A DNA stretch of 64,000 bases from Rhodopseudomonas infernalis (GTDB lineage Bacteria > Pseudomonadota > Alphaproteobacteria > Rhizobiales > Xanthobacteraceae), in NCBI RefSeq assembly GCF_022271405.1, contig NZ_JAJNAL010000014.1, positions 1-64,000 on the forward strand. The letters are read 5' to 3'. The notes beneath the pieces are model-generated. The model was not told the origin of the DNA. It made no database searches and saw only the letters and a list, made by a program, of their open reading frames with translations. Position 1 is the first letter of the stretch, and each line of letters starts with the position of its first letter. Below, one piece after another: positions 52,607-63,457 of this stretch. The position numbers were made by a program, and so were the translations under genes.

Positions 52607-55324
52607 ATGAAGATCAGCTCGCATACCGGCAAGGGAGTCGCCACAGATCCGTCTGGATCGACGCAGCGCGCCGCGATGGGCAACATCCTGCATCATCGCC
52701 CGGTGGCGCTGCTGATGGGATGCGGGGCTCTGCTGATTACCCTGATCGCGGCCGTGACCACCGCCATGGTGGGCGACCTGCGCGGCAAGGCTCTGAAGAA
52801 CAGTGAGCGCGAACTGGCCAATACGGCCATGCTGCTGGCTCATCACTACGATCGGGAATTCGAGAACTTCCTCACCGTTCAGGCAGAAGTCGCCGCCGCC
52901 GCGCGGCATTCGCCGTTCAGTTCGCCCGAGGCCTTCAGCGGCCAGATGGCGACGCTTGAAACCCATGAACTGCTGCGGGCCAAGACTCTGCCTGGTTCCG
53001 ATATTTCGAAGCTGGCGATCTTCAATCACCATGGCTTGCTGATCAACAGCTCGGCCGAATGGCCGGTCCCCGACCTCTCGATCGTCGAGCGCGAATACTT
53101 CCAGGCCCACAGGTCGGGCAAAGCGTCGAACGTGACCGTCGAACTGATCCAGGATGCGCTGGCCGGCGGCTGGGTGATCGTGATGGCGCAGCGCATGACC
53201 AGCGCCGACGGTGCATTTCTGGGTGTCGTCAGCCGCTCGCTGACGCCCGCCCACATCGAGCAATTCCTGGCCTCGGTGTCGCTCGGCGGCGACTCATCCA
53301 TATCAATCCATCATCGCAGCGGCGTGCTGTTGGCCCGCTACCCACACGCCGCCGACCAGATCGGCCAGAATTTCCGCACCGGATCGCTCCAGCGGACCAA
53401 GCTGTTTCAGACCGATCTCAACACGCACCTCAAAAGCCCGATCGACGGCGGCGACCGGCTGATCTCGTCGCACGCGCTGCGAGGCCTGCCGATCGTCGTG
53501 GTCACGACCACGACGGTCGACGAGGCGCTGGTTGCCTGGCGCAAGCAGACCCGGCTGCTGATCGTCGCGGCAGCGGTGTCGGCGCTCGTGGTCGCGGTGA
53601 TTCTGCTGCTGATCGTCCGGCAGATCGGCAAGCACCATCATGCCACGCAGGCCAAGCTGGCCGTCGACAAGCATCGGCTGCACACCGCCATCAACAACAT
53701 GTCGCAAGGCCTGCTGCTGTTCGATGCGCAGGCGCGGCTGGTCGTGTGCAATCAGCGCTACATCGACATGTACGGATTGTCGCCGGACATCGTGAAGCCG
53801 GGCTGCAGCTTCCGCGACATCGTCGCGCATCGCAAGGAAGTCGGCTCCTTCAAAGGCGATGTCGATGAATATTGCAGCCGCATCATCCAGGCCGTGATGG
53901 TGGAGAAGACCGCCGACAAGCACGGCTCGGACGATCGCTCGATCCAGATTTCAAGTGTTCCAGTGCCGGGCGGCGGCTGGGTCTCGACCCACGAAGACAT
54001 CACCGAGCGGATCCGCGACAGTGAGCGGATCGCCTATCTGGCGCACTACGACAGCCTGACCGATCTGCCGAACCGCAGCCTGTTCAGGCAGCGGCTGGAT
54101 CTCGAACTGCAACGCTGCAGACGCGGTGGCAGCTTCGCGCTGATCTACATCGACATCGACGAGTTCAAGAGCATCAACGACACGCTCGGTCATCCGATCG
54201 GCGATGAACTGCTGAAGCAGGTCGCGGTGCGGCTGCGCGGCTGCGTCGGCCCCGGCGATTTCGTGGCGCGGCTCGGCGGTGACGAATTTGCCATCATCGC
54301 CGCCAGCGCTGGAGAGACCCAGGGCGCGACCGCGCTGGTCGAGCAAATCCATCTGGCGATCCGCAGGCCGTATCAATGCCTCGGCCACCATCTGGCGAGC
54401 GACGCCTCGATGGGCGTAGCGATCGCACCACACGACGGCGCCGAGATCGATCAGCTGGTCAAGAACGCCGACCTTGCGATGTACGGCGCCAAAGCCGGCG
54501 GCCGGCGCACCTTCCGGTTCTTCGAGCCCGCGATGGACGCGGTCGCGCGCGCCCGGCGCGAACTCGAATTCGACCTGCGCCACGCCATCGCGGGCGGCGG
54601 CTTCGAAATTCACTATCAGCCGCTGGTCGACCTGCGCACCAAGACCATCACCGGCTGCGAGGCCCTGCTGCGCTGGCGGCATCCGACGCGTGGCATGATC
54701 TCACCGGCGGAGTTCATTCCGATCGCCGAGGACACCGGCCTGATCAACGAGATCGGCGGCTGGACGCTGGCCGCCGCCTGCGCCGAGGCGGCGCAGTGGG
54801 ACGATGACATCACACTCGCGGTCAACATTTCGCCGGTGCAATTCCGCCAACAGACGCTGGCGCTGCTGGTCGCCTCTGTACTCGGATCGACCGGTTTGCC
54901 GGCGCGGCGGCTCGAACTCGAAGTCACCGAGGCCGTGCTGATCCACGACGACGACGCGGCGCTGACGACGCTGAACCAGTTGCGCGCGCTCGGCGTCCGC
55001 ATTTCGCTGGACGATTTCGGCACCGGCTATTCGTCGCTGAGCTATCTGCAGCGATTCCCGTTCGACAAGATCAAGATCGACCGGACCTTTATCGACAGCG
55101 TCGACGGGACCAAGACCTCGACGGCGATCATCGAGGCGATCGTCAATATCGCGGCGTCGCGCAACATGTCGACGACCGCCGAGGGCGTGGAGACCGAGCG
55201 CCAACGTGACATCCTCCGCGCGCTCGGCTGCACACAGATGCAGGGATGGCTGTTCAGCCCTGCGGTGCCCGCCCGCAAATTCCGCGCGCTGCTGAAGGAG
55301 CATCGCGGCACCCGCGCGGCCTGA
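52607..55324 (+). CDS. Sensory cache-type / PAS / GGDEF / EAL c-di-GMP protein
   Basis: This 905-aa membrane sensor has two transmembrane helices (about 32-54 and 315-338) enclosing a periplasmic ligand domain of dCache-like size. A PAS domain follows (about 355-465; INNMSQGLLLFDAQARLVVC, YGLSPDIVKPGC), then an intact GGDEF domain (RLGGDEFAIIAAS at about residue 557) and an intact EAL domain (GCEALLRWRHPTRGM at about 684; LDDFGTGYSSLS, DKIKIDRTFID). It could synthesise or hydrolyse c-di-GMP; the net effect is unknown. I chose ATG 52607 over GTG 52589. Confidence 0.92.
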   Translation: MKISSHTGKGVATDPSGSTQRAAMGNILHHRPVALLMGCGALLITLIAAVTTAMVGDLRGKALKNSERELANTAMLLAHHYDREFENFLTVQAEVAAAARHSPFSSPEAFSGQMATLETHELLRAKTLPGSDISKLAIFNHHGLLINSSAEWPVPDLSIVEREYFQAHRSGKASNVTVELIQDALAGGWVIVMAQRMTSADGAFLGVVSRSLTPAHIEQFLASVSLGGDSSISIHHRSGVLLARYPHAADQIGQNFRTGSLQRTKLFQTDLNTHLKSPIDGGDRLISSHALRGLPIVVVTTTTVDEALVAWRKQTRLLIVAAAVSALVVAVILLLIVRQIGKHHHATQAKLAVDKHRLHTAINNMSQGLLLFDAQARLVVCNQRYIDMYGLSPDIVKPGCSFRDIVAHRKEVGSFKGDVDEYCSRIIQAVMVEKTADKHGSDDRSIQISSVPVPGGGWVSTHEDITERIRDSERIAYLAHYDSLTDLPNRSLFRQRLDLELQRCRRGGSFALIYIDIDEFKSINDTLGHPIGDELLKQVAVRLRGCVGPGDFVARLGGDEFAIIAASAGETQGATALVEQIHLAIRRPYQCLGHHLASDASMGVAIAPHDGAEIDQLVKNADLAMYGAKAGGRRTFRFFEPAMDAVARARRELEFDLRHAIAGGGFEIHYQPLVDLRTKTITGCEALLRWRHPTRGMISPAEFIPIAEDTGLINEIGGWTLAAACAEAAQWDDDITLAVNISPVQFRQQTLALLVASVLGSTGLPARRLELEVTEAVLIHDDDAALTTLNQLRALGVRISLDDFGTGYSSLSYLQRFPFDKIKIDRTFIDSVDGTKTSTAIIEAIVNIAASRNMSTTAEGVETERQRDILRALGCTQMQGWLFSPAVPARKFRALLKEHRGTRAA

Positions 55325-55359
55325 CGCATCCGTCCGAACGCGCCTGACGCAGTTCTGGT

Positions 55360-55410
55360 CTTTATGCCGGCTTTATGCCGGCGCGGTAATTTCCGCATCG
55401 CTTCCTTATG
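55360..55410 (+). promoter_or_regulatory. Tandem direct repeats before the kdp operon (KdpE site candidate)
   Basis: CTTTATGCCGG occurs twice back to back, at 55360 and 55371, an 11-bp period. A related CCTTATG lies at 55404, 33 bp after the second start. OmpR-family regulators such as KdpE bind tandem direct repeats with roughly helical spacing, and the site lies 45-95 bp upstream of the first kdp ORF. The role is inferred. Confidence 0.6.
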
Positions 55411-55452
55411 GGCCGGGGCCTAGCTGATCGAAGCCATCATCAGGAGGCTTCG

Positions 55453-55536
55453 ATGCTCGACTTTCTCATGCTCCTCTGTGGATTCAGCCTGTTCGCCGTC
55501 ACCATCGGCTACGCCTACGCGTGCGAACGGATCTGA
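55453..55536 (+). CDS. 27-aa kdp leader membrane peptide
   Basis: This small ORF encodes 27 residues (MLDFLMLLCGFSLFAVTIGY, then AYACERI), one hydrophobic helix with a short basic/acidic C-terminus. AGGAGG at 55442-55447 precedes the ATG by 5 nt, a strong ribosome site. It is separate from kdpF, which follows 11 bp later. The same position and the (A/G)Cx R(I/L) ending recur in some other kdp operons as I recall, but it is rarely annotated. It may regulate or stabilise the KdpFABC complex. Confidence 0.75.
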   Translation: MLDFLMLLCGFSLFAVTIGYAYACERI

Positions 55537-55547
55537 GGAGCGCACCC

Positions 55548-55637
55548 ATGACGATCGACTACGTACTGGCCGCATCGGTCTGCGCGATGCTGCTGATCTA
55601 CCTCGTCTACGCGCTGCTGCGCCCCGAGCGGTTTTAG
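55548..55637 (+). CDS. kdpF: Potassium-transporting ATPase subunit KdpF
   Basis: This 29-aa single-helix subunit starts [20 protein letters not shown] and ends YALLRPERF, the KdpF pattern. It stabilises the KdpABC complex in the membrane. It starts 11 bp after the 27-aa leader peptide and ends 10 bp before kdpA. Confidence 0.9.
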   Translation: MTIDYVLAASVCAMLLIYLVYALLRPERF

Positions 55638-55647
55638 GAGCGCCGCC

Positions 55648-57351
55648 ATGACCCTCATTGGTTGGACCCAGATCGCGCTGTTCTGCGCCATCATTATCGC
55701 GTTGACGCCGCTGCTCGGCGCCTATCTCACCCGCGTTTTCAACGGCCAAACGACGCCGCTGTCGTTCGTGCTGCGGCCGGTCGAGGCCGGGCTGTACCGG
55801 CTTTGCGGCGTCGATCCCGAGCGCGAACAGCACTGGCTCACCTACACGGTGGCGATGCTGCTGTTTCACGCCGCCGGCTTCGTGCTGCTGTACGGCCTGC
55901 TGCGGCTGCAAAGCGTGCTGCCGCTGAACCCGGCGGATCAGTCCGCCGTCGCGCCGGACCTCACGCTCAACACCGTGGTGTCGTTCCTCACCAACACCAA
56001 CTGGCAGAACTACGGCGGCGAGACGACGATGTCGTATCTGTCGCAGATGCTCGGGCTGACGGTGCAGAACTTCCTCTCCGCCGCGACCGGCATAGTGCTG
56101 GCGGTGGCACTGATCCGCGGCTTCGCCCGCGCCTCGGCCAACACCATCGGCAATTTCTGGGTCGATATCACCCGCTGTACGCTCTACGTGCTGCTGCCGA
56201 TCTCGGTGATCCTCACCCTCTTCCTGGTCTGGCAGGGCATCCCGCAGACGCTCGGCGCTTACGTTGATGCGACCACACTCGAAGGCGGCAAGCAGTCGAT
56301 CGCGCTCGGCCCCGTGGCGTCGCAGGTCGCGATCAAGATGCTCGGCACCAATGGCGGCGGCTTCTTCAACGCCAACGCGGCGCATCCGTTCGAGAACCCG
56401 ACCGCGCTGTCGAACTTCGTGCAGATGCTGTCGATCTTCGCGCTCGGCGCGGCGCTCACCAACGTGTTCGGCCGCATGGTCGGCGATCAGCGTCAGGGCT
56501 GGGCGATCCTCGCCGCGATGGGCGTGCTGTTCATCGCTGGCGTCGCGGTCTGCTACTGGGCCGAAGCGAACGGCACGCAGATCCTGCAGTCGCTCGGCCT
56601 CAGCGGCGGCAACATGGAAGGCAAGGAAGTCCGCTTCGGCATCGTCGCCTCGGCGCTGTTCGCGGTGGTGACCACCGCCGCCTCCTGCGGCGCCGTCAAC
56701 GCCATGCACGACAGCTTCACCGCGCTCGGCGGCATGATCCCGCTGATCAACATGGAGCTCGGCGAGATCGTGATCGGCGGCGTCGGCGCCGGCCTCTACG
56801 GCATGCTGCTGTTCGTCATCATCACCATCTTCCTGGCCGGACTGATGGTCGGCCGCACGCCCGAATATGTCGGCAAGAAGATCGAGGCCCGCGAGGTCAA
56901 GATGGCGATGCTGGCGATCCTGGTGCTGCCGCTGTTCATGCTCGGCTTCACGGCAATCGCCGTGGTGTATCCGCCTGCGCTCGCGTCGATGGCCAATGCC
57001 GGCCCGCACGGCTTCAGCGAGGTGCTGTACGCCTTCACGTCGCAGGCCGCCAATAACGGCTCGGCGTTCGGCGGCCTCACCGGCAACACGCCGTTCTACA
57101 ACCTCGCCGGCGCGGTGACGATGTTCTTCGGCCGGTTCTGGATGATCGTGCCGGCGATGGCGATCGCCGGTTCGCTCGCCGGCAAAAGGAAGGTCGCCGC
57201 CACCAGCGGCACTTTCCCCACCAATGGCGCGCTGTTCGTCGGCCTGCTCGTCGGCGTCATCCTGATCGTCGGTGGCCTCACCTTCTTCCCCGCACTCGCA
57301 GTCGGCCCCATCGTCGAGCATCTGGCGATGCTCCACGGCGCCGCGTTCTGA
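55648..57351 (+). CDS. kdpA: Potassium-transporting ATPase subunit KdpA
   Basis: This 567-aa potassium-channel-like subunit binds and translocates K+ in the KdpFABC pump. It has ten hydrophobic segments and the selectivity-filter-like loops [54 protein letters not shown] and [19 protein letters not shown]. The length and motifs are normal. It is preceded by kdpF and followed 16 bp later by kdpB. Confidence 0.96.
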   Translation: MTLIGWTQIALFCAIIIALTPLLGAYLTRVFNGQTTPLSFVLRPVEAGLYRLCGVDPEREQHWLTYTVAMLLFHAAGFVLLYGLLRLQSVLPLNPADQSAVAPDLTLNTVVSFLTNTNWQNYGGETTMSYLSQMLGLTVQNFLSAATGIVLAVALIRGFARASANTIGNFWVDITRCTLYVLLPISVILTLFLVWQGIPQTLGAYVDATTLEGGKQSIALGPVASQVAIKMLGTNGGGFFNANAAHPFENPTALSNFVQMLSIFALGAALTNVFGRMVGDQRQGWAILAAMGVLFIAGVAVCYWAEANGTQILQSLGLSGGNMEGKEVRFGIVASALFAVVTTAASCGAVNAMHDSFTALGGMIPLINMELGEIVIGGVGAGLYGMLLFVIITIFLAGLMVGRTPEYVGKKIEAREVKMAMLAILVLPLFMLGFTAIAVVYPPALASMANAGPHGFSEVLYAFTSQAANNGSAFGGLTGNTPFYNLAGAVTMFFGRFWMIVPAMAIAGSLAGKRKVAATSGTFPTNGALFVGLLVGVILIVGGLTFFPALAVGPIVEHLAMLHGAAF

Positions 57352-57367
57352 TCCGGAGCTACCAGCC

Positions 57368-59440
57368 ATGCAACCCTCGAAAACACGCAAGCGGAACATG
57401 GCGTCGGCCATGCTCGATCCGGCGGTGCTGCTGCCAGCCATCGGCCAGGCCTTCGTCAAGCTAGATCCGCGCACGCTGATCAAGAACCCGGTGATGTTCG
57501 TCCTCGAGATCGTCACCGCACTCACCACCGTGCTGCTGCTCCGCGACATCGTCACCGGGCAGGGCGACATCGGGTTCGAACTGCAGATCACCGTCTGGCT
57601 GTGGTTCACGGTGCTGTTCGCCAACTTCGCCGAGGCCGTCGCCGAAGGCCGAGGCAGGGCGCAGGCCGACACGCTGCGCGCCACCCGCGCCTCGACGATC
57701 GCCAAGCGGCTGCTGATGCCCGGCAATCACGAGCTGTACGAAGGCGTAGCGGCCGAACGTCTCGAGGTCGGCGACCTGGTGCTGTGCGAAGCCGGCGACA
57801 TCATTCCGGGCGATGGCGACATCATCGAGGGCATCGCCTCGGTCAACGAAGCGGCGGTGACCGGCGAATCCGCCCCGGTCATCCGCGAATCCGGCGGCGA
57901 CCGTTCGGCCGTCACCGGCGGCACCACGGTGATCTCGGACCGGATCGTCGTGAAGATCACCTCGGCGGTCGGCTCGTCGTTTCTCGACCGCATGATCAAG
58001 CTGGTGGAAGGCGCCGAGCGGCAGAAGACCCCGAACGAGATCGCCCTCAACATCCTCTTGGTCGGCCTCACCATCATCTTCGTGTTCGCCACGGTGACGA
58101 TCCCGAGCTTCGCCAGCTACGCCGGCGGCTCGATCTCGGTGATCGTGCTGGTGGCGCTGTTCGTGACGCTGATCCCGACCACGATCGGCGCGCTGCTGTC
58201 GGCGATCGGCATCGCCGGCATGGACCGGCTGGTGCGCTTCAACGTGCTGGCGATGTCCGGCCGCGCCGTCGAGGCCGCCGGCGACATCGATACGCTGCTA
58301 CTCGACAAGACCGGCACCATCACGTTCGGCAACCGGCTGGCGTCGGAGATCATCGCGGTGCCGGGCGTCAGCGACGCCGAGGCGGCGCAGGCTGCGCTGC
58401 TGGCCAGCGAGGCCGACGAGACTGCCGAGGGCCGGTCGATCGTGGCGCTGGCGCGGGAGAAGTACGCGGTCTCGGGCGAGGCCGCGCCGGCCGGCGCGCA
58501 GTTCATCGCGTTCTCGGCAACGACCCGGCTGTCAGGCATCGACCTCGGTGCGCGTAAGCTGCGCAAGGGCGCGGTCGATTCGATCCTGAAATTCGTGCGC
58601 GATCAATCCGGCGCCGATGTCGCCGAACCGCCGGCGTTCCGCGCCGCGGTCGACCGCATCGCCCGCGCCGGCGGCACGCCGCTCGGGCTCGCCGAGGGCG
58701 GCCGGCTGCTCGGCGTCATCCACCTCAAGGACGTGGTGAAGCCGGACGTCAAGGAACGCTTCGCGGCGCTGCGCCGGATGGGCATCAAGACCGTGATGAT
58801 CACCGGCGACAACCCGGTGACCGCCGCCTCGATCGCCTCGGAAGCCGGCGTCGACGACTTCATCGCCCAGGCCACCCCCGAGGACAAGCTGCGCTACATC
58901 CGCACCGAGCAGGCCAACGGCCGGCTGATCGCGATGTGCGGCGACGGCACCAACGACGCCCCCGCGCTCGCGCAGGCCGACGTCGGCGTCGCGATGCAGA
59001 GCGGCACGCAGGCGGCGCGCGAGGCCGGCAACATGGTCGACCTCGACAGCGATCCGACCAAGCTGATCGAGGTCGTCGGTATCGGCAAGCAGTTGCTGAT
59101 GACGCGTGGCGCGCTGACCACCTTCTCGATCGCCAACGACGTTGCCAAGTACTTCGCCATCATTCCGGCGATGTTCGTGGCGTTCTACCCGCAGCTCGGC
59201 GCGCTCAACGTGATGGGGCTGTCGACGCCGCAGAGCGCGATCCTGTCGGCGATCATCTTCAATGCGCTGATCATCATCGCGCTGATCCCGCTGGCGCTGA
59301 AGGGCGTGACCTATCGGCCGGTCGGCGCGGCCGCGCTGCTGCGGCGCAATCTCTTGATCTACGGCCTCGGCGGCCTGGTGCTGCCGTTCATCGGAATCAA
59401 GGTCATCGATCTTGCGGTGACCGCTCTCCATCTCGCCTGA
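57368..59440 (+). CDS. kdpB: Potassium-transporting ATPase ATP-binding subunit KdpB
   Basis: This 690-aa P-type ATPase has the phosphorylation motif [13 protein letters not shown] (D313), the actuator motif [34 protein letters not shown] and the hinge [12 protein letters not shown]. It hydrolyses ATP to drive K+ uptake through KdpA. I start at ATG 57368, 16 bp after kdpA; the frame opening at 57272 lies inside kdpA. All family motifs are intact. Confidence 0.96.
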   Translation: MQPSKTRKRNMASAMLDPAVLLPAIGQAFVKLDPRTLIKNPVMFVLEIVTALTTVLLLRDIVTGQGDIGFELQITVWLWFTVLFANFAEAVAEGRGRAQADTLRATRASTIAKRLLMPGNHELYEGVAAERLEVGDLVLCEAGDIIPGDGDIIEGIASVNEAAVTGESAPVIRESGGDRSAVTGGTTVISDRIVVKITSAVGSSFLDRMIKLVEGAERQKTPNEIALNILLVGLTIIFVFATVTIPSFASYAGGSISVIVLVALFVTLIPTTIGALLSAIGIAGMDRLVRFNVLAMSGRAVEAAGDIDTLLLDKTGTITFGNRLASEIIAVPGVSDAEAAQAALLASEADETAEGRSIVALAREKYAVSGEAAPAGAQFIAFSATTRLSGIDLGARKLRKGAVDSILKFVRDQSGADVAEPPAFRAAVDRIARAGGTPLGLAEGGRLLGVIHLKDVVKPDVKERFAALRRMGIKTVMITGDNPVTAASIASEAGVDDFIAQATPEDKLRYIRTEQANGRLIAMCGDGTNDAPALAQADVGVAMQSGTQAAREAGNMVDLDSDPTKLIEVVGIGKQLLMTRGALTTFSIANDVAKYFAIIPAMFVAFYPQLGALNVMGLSTPQSAILSAIIFNALIIIALIPLALKGVTYRPVGAAALLRRNLLIYGLGGLVLPFIGIKVIDLAVTALHLA

Positions 59441-59451
59441 AAGGTGCCGCC

Positions 59452-60072
59452 ATGTTGAAAGAAATCCGCCCGGCGATCGTGTCGTTCGCGGCCCTCGCCT
59501 GCCTCACCGGCCTGATCTATCCGCTGGCGATGACCGGCCTCGCCCAGGTGCTGCTGCCGACGCAGGCCAATGGCAGCCTGATCGAGAAGGACGGCCAGGT
59601 GATCGGCTCGACCCTGATCGGCCAGTCGTTCGCCGCGCCGACCTACTTCCACGGCCGTCTGTCCGCCACCACCGCGCCCGACCCGCAGGACGCCAGCAAG
59701 ACCGTGCCGGCGCCCTACAACGCCGCCAATTCGATGGGCTCCAATCTCGGCCCGACCAGCAAGGCGCTGGCGGACCGGCTCAAGGACGATGTCGCGGCGC
59801 TCCGGCAGGAAAACCCCGGCCAGCCGGTGCCGGTCGATCTGGTCACCACCTCGGCCAGCGGCCTCGACCCGGACATTTCGCCGGAGGCGGCGCTGTTCCA
59901 GGTGCCGCGTATCGCCAAGGCGCGCAACCTGCCGGAACCCACGCTGCGTGGGCTGGTCGAACAGCAGACCGCCGGCCGCGAACTCGGCGTCCTCGGCGAA
60001 CCGCGCCTCAACGTACTGAAATTAAACCTGGCGCTGGATAGACTTCGGGCTCCGAAGCAGCCGGGCACCTGA
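59452..60072 (+). CDS. kdpC: Potassium-transporting ATPase subunit KdpC
   Basis: This 206-aa membrane-anchored subunit with one N-terminal helix ([20 protein letters not shown]) carries the conserved [17 protein letters not shown] and [20 protein letters not shown] blocks and ends in [20 protein letters not shown]. It assists K+ transfer between KdpA and KdpB. Its stop overlaps the kdpD ATG by one base (TGATG). Confidence 0.95.
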   Translation: MLKEIRPAIVSFAALACLTGLIYPLAMTGLAQVLLPTQANGSLIEKDGQVIGSTLIGQSFAAPTYFHGRLSATTAPDPQDASKTVPAPYNAANSMGSNLGPTSKALADRLKDDVAALRQENPGQPVPVDLVTTSASGLDPDISPEAALFQVPRIAKARNLPEPTLRGLVEQQTAGRELGVLGEPRLNVLKLNLALDRLRAPKQPGT

Positions 60073-62768
60073 TGTCGACCTCCACCGTCACCGCACGCGC
60101 CTCGCCTGACGCCCTGCTGGCGCTCGCCGGCAAGGAAGGGCGCGGCCGGCTCAAGATCTTCGTCGGCGCCGCCCCTGGCGTCGGCAAGACCTATGCGATG
60201 CTGTCCGCCGCGCGCAGCGAGCGGAGCGGCGGCCGCGATGTGGTGGCGGGCCTGATCGAGACTCACGGCCGGCTCGAGACCGAGCAACTGCTACAGGGGC
60301 TGGAGCAGCTGCCGCGCCGCCCGATCGTGTATCGCAACCGGGTGATCGGCGAGTTCGACCTCGACGGCGCGCTGGCGCGCCGCCCCGGGCTGCTGCTGGT
60401 CGACGAATATGCCCACACCAACGTGCCCGGCAGCCGGCATCCGAAACGCTGGCAGGACATCGATGAACTGCTCGCCGCCGGCATCGACGTCTGGACCACG
60501 CTCAACATCCAGCACCTCGAAAGCCTCAACGACGTCGTGCTGAAGATCAGCAAAATTCGGGTGCGCGAGACCGTGCCCGACACCGCGTTCGACCGCGCCG
60601 ACGAGATCGTGCTGGTCGACCTGCCGCCCGACGAGCTGCTGAAGCGGCTCGCCCAGGGCAAGGTCTATGTGCAGGACACGGCCGCCCGCGCGGTCGAGAG
60701 CTTCTTCAAGCCGCAGAACCTGACCGCGCTGCGCGAGCTGGCGTTGCGCCGCGCCGCCGAGCGGGTCGACGCCGCGCTGGTCGAGCGGATGCAGGCGCAC
60801 GCGATCGAGGGGCCGTGGGCGGCCGGCGAGCGCATCCTCGCCTGCGTCGGGCCGGACGCCGGTTCACCCGGCGTGGTGCGCACCGCCAAACGGCTGGCCG
60901 ACCTGATGGACGCGCCGTGGATCGCCGTGACGGTGGAGCGTCCGGGCGTCAATCTGCAGACCGCCGCGCGCAGGCAGATCGACACGACGCTGAAGCTGGC
61001 CGAGAGCCTCGGCGCCGAGATCCACACGCTGACCGGCGCCGACCTGCCGGACGAACTGCTGCGCTTCGCGCGGTTTGAGAACGTCACCCAGATCGTCATC
61101 GGCCGGCCCTGCCGTACGTGGCGGCGGCTGCTGTCGCCTTCGCTGCCGCTGCAGCTGCTGCAGCGCTCGACCGACATCGCCATTCACCTGGTGCCGACCC
61201 AGGCCGATCCCGCGGAGCGCGGGCACGCGTCGCTGGCGGCGCGCTTCGAAGCTTCGACCCCGGCGCACTTCCTCTACGCGGCCGTCGCGGTGGCCGGCGC
61301 CGTGCTGGTCGGCAAAGCCGTCGGGCAGCTGATCCCCACGGCCAATCTGTCGGTCGTGTTCCTGATGGCGGTGCTGTTCAGCGCCGTGAAGTCCGGGGTC
61401 TGGCCGGCGATCTTCGCGTCGGTGCTGTCGTTCCTCACCTACAATTTCTTCTTCATCGCTCCGCTCTACACTTTCACCATCGCCGAGCCGTACGAACTGC
61501 TGGCGCTGCTGGTGTACCTGGTGGTCGCCTTCGTGGCTGCGACGCTCGCGGGCCGGCTGCGCGAGCAGGCGCGCATCTCCGCCGGCCGCGTGCGGGCGAT
61601 GCGGCGGCTGTACGAATTCACCCGGCGGCTGTCGGGCCTTGCCACCAGCGACGACATCGCCGAGGGCGCCGCGAGCGAGATCCACGCCAGCCTCGCCCGG
61701 CCGGTGATGGTGCTGCTGCCGCGCGGCGACGATCTGACGCTGGCCGCCGCCTGGCCGCCGGAGGACGCGCTCGACGAGGCGGCGATGACCGCGGCGCGCT
61801 GGGCCTTCACCCACAACGAGCCGGCCGGCTTCGAGACCGGCACGCTGCCGATCGTGCCGTGGCGCTTCGTGCCGGCCCGCACCAGCGCCAAGACCTACGG
61901 CGTGATCGGCGTGATGCAGCAGCCGAACAGTGCGGCGCTCGACGCCGAGGCGCAGGCCCTGCTCGACACCCTGACCGAGCAGACGGCGGCAGCGCTGGAG
62001 CGCGCCGCGCTGACCCGCGACATGGTGAGCGCCCGCACCGCGACCGAAACCGAACGTATCCGCAACACGCTGCTGGCCTCGATCTCGCATGACTTCCGCA
62101 CGCCGCTGTCGTCGATCCTCGGCTCCGCCACAAGTCTGTCGACCTACGGCGACAAACTCGACGAGGCCGCCACGCGGGACCTGCTCGCCAACATCCGCGA
62201 AGAGGCCGAAGGCCTCGACGAGATGGTGCGCAATCTGCTGTCGATCACCCGGATCGAATCCGGCGCGCTCGAGCTGCGCCGCGACTGGGTCGACCTGCGC
62301 GAGATCGCCGCGCGGGTGATCGAGGCCGCGCGCCGCCGCGGCGCGGCCCAGCAGCTCGACTTGGCCTGGCCGCCCGATATCCCGCTGGTGCGGGCCGACG
62401 CCGCGCTGGTCGAGCAGGCGCTCGGCAACATCGTCGCCAATGCGGTGGCGTATACGCCGGCCACTTCGCGTATCGTCGTCGATGCCGAGGCCGACGATGC
62501 CGCCGTGCATCTGCGGATCACCGACAACGGTCCCGGCATCCCGGCGACCGAGCTGCCGCATATCTTCGACCGCTTCGTGCGCGGCACGCGGGACGCGCCA
62601 CCATCGTCCGATCGCGGCCAGGGCGTCGGGCTGGGACTGGCCATCACCCGGGGAATCATGGAAGCGCATGGCGGGACGGTGTCGGCCAGTCTGCTGGCCA
62701 ACGGGCACGGCACCCGTTTCGTGCTCAGCTTCGGCCGGGACCCGACACAGGAGACGCCGGAGCCATGA
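60072..62768 (+). CDS. kdpD: Osmosensitive K+-channel sensor histidine kinase KdpD
   Basis: This 898-aa membrane kinase senses turgor and K+ limitation. It has the N-terminal KdpD ATP-binding domain with Walker A FVGAAPGVGKTYAMLSA, a universal-stress-like region, about four hydrophobic segments (residues about 400-490), and a GAF-like region. HisKA follows, with the phosphorylated His in ISHDFRTPLSSILG (H673), then HATPase motifs ALGNIVANAVAY and DNGPGIPATELPHIFDRF. It is coupled to kdpC by a one-base overlap and to kdpE by four bases. Confidence 0.96.
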   Translation: MSTSTVTARASPDALLALAGKEGRGRLKIFVGAAPGVGKTYAMLSAARSERSGGRDVVAGLIETHGRLETEQLLQGLEQLPRRPIVYRNRVIGEFDLDGALARRPGLLLVDEYAHTNVPGSRHPKRWQDIDELLAAGIDVWTTLNIQHLESLNDVVLKISKIRVRETVPDTAFDRADEIVLVDLPPDELLKRLAQGKVYVQDTAARAVESFFKPQNLTALRELALRRAAERVDAALVERMQAHAIEGPWAAGERILACVGPDAGSPGVVRTAKRLADLMDAPWIAVTVERPGVNLQTAARRQIDTTLKLAESLGAEIHTLTGADLPDELLRFARFENVTQIVIGRPCRTWRRLLSPSLPLQLLQRSTDIAIHLVPTQADPAERGHASLAARFEASTPAHFLYAAVAVAGAVLVGKAVGQLIPTANLSVVFLMAVLFSAVKSGVWPAIFASVLSFLTYNFFFIAPLYTFTIAEPYELLALLVYLVVAFVAATLAGRLREQARISAGRVRAMRRLYEFTRRLSGLATSDDIAEGAASEIHASLARPVMVLLPRGDDLTLAAAWPPEDALDEAAMTAARWAFTHNEPAGFETGTLPIVPWRFVPARTSAKTYGVIGVMQQPNSAALDAEAQALLDTLTEQTAAALERAALTRDMVSARTATETERIRNTLLASISHDFRTPLSSILGSATSLSTYGDKLDEAATRDLLANIREEAEGLDEMVRNLLSITRIESGALELRRDWVDLREIAARVIEAARRRGAAQQLDLAWPPDIPLVRADAALVEQALGNIVANAVAYTPATSRIVVDAEADDAAVHLRITDNGPGIPATELPHIFDRFVRGTRDAPPSSDRGQGVGLGLAITRGIMEAHGGTVSASLLANGHGTRFVLSFGRDPTQETPEP

Positions 62769-63457
62769 GCGTGAAATCGCGCGTGCTGGTGGTCGACGAC
62801 GAGCCGGCGATCCTGCGCTTCCTGAAGCCGGCGCTGGAAGCCAACAGCTACGACGTGGCGCACGCCGCGACCGTGGCCGAGGCGATCAAGCGGATCGCCG
62901 CGGACGCGCCCGACATCGTGCTGCTCGACCTCGGCCTCGCCGATGGCGACGGCAAGGACGTGATACGGCAGGTCCGCGCGTGGTCGGATCTGCCGATCCT
63001 GGTGCTGTCGGCGCGCGAGCGCGAGGCCGAGAAGATCGAGTCGCTCGACCTCGGCGCCGACGACTACGTCAACAAGCCGTTCAACACCGGCGAGCTGATG
63101 GCGCGGATGCGTGCTGCGCTGCGCCACCGGATGCAGCGCAAGGCAGAACCGGTGACGCTATCGGTCGGCGGCATCGAGATCGACGTGCTGCGACACCGCG
63201 TCACCCGCGATGGCGGCGAGATCAAGCTGACGCCGAAGGAGTTCGACCTGCTGGCCTTCCTGGTGCGCCACGCCGGCCGCGTCGTCACCCACCGCCAGAT
63301 CCTCGCGGCGGTGTGGGGGCCGGCGCACACCTCGGACACGCAATATCTGCGGGTCTATATCGGCCAGCTGCGCCAGAAGATCGAAGCCCGCGCCGACGCG
63401 CCGCAGATCATCCTGACCGAGCCCGGCATCGGCTATCGCATCGGCGAAGCAGGCTGA
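62765..63457 (+). CDS. kdpE: KDP operon response regulator KdpE
   Basis: This 230-aa OmpR-family regulator has a receiver domain with the acidic pair VVDDE, the phosphorylated D55 in VLLDLGLADGDG, Ser/Thr and Lys (NKPFNTGEL), and a C-terminal winged helix (LTPKEFDLLAFLVRHAGRVV, then YLRVYIGQLRQKIE). It activates kdpFABC, and the direct repeats at 55360-55410 are its likely site. It overlaps kdpD by four bases. Confidence 0.96.
   Translation: MSVKSRVLVVDDEPAILRFLKPALEANSYDVAHAATVAEAIKRIAADAPDIVLLDLGLADGDGKDVIRQVRAWSDLPILVLSAREREAEKIESLDLGADDYVNKPFNTGELMARMRAALRHRMQRKAEPVTLSVGGIEIDVLRHRVTRDGGEIKLTPKEFDLLAFLVRHAGRVVTHRQILAAVWGPAHTSDTQYLRVYIGQLRQKIEARADAPQIILTEPGIGYRIGEAG

Noticed and set aside
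55420-57726. 768-codon minus-strand frame across kdpA
   Set aside because: High GC favours long antisense frames. It is His/Arg/Asp/Gln-rich and opposite a fully conserved kdp gene.
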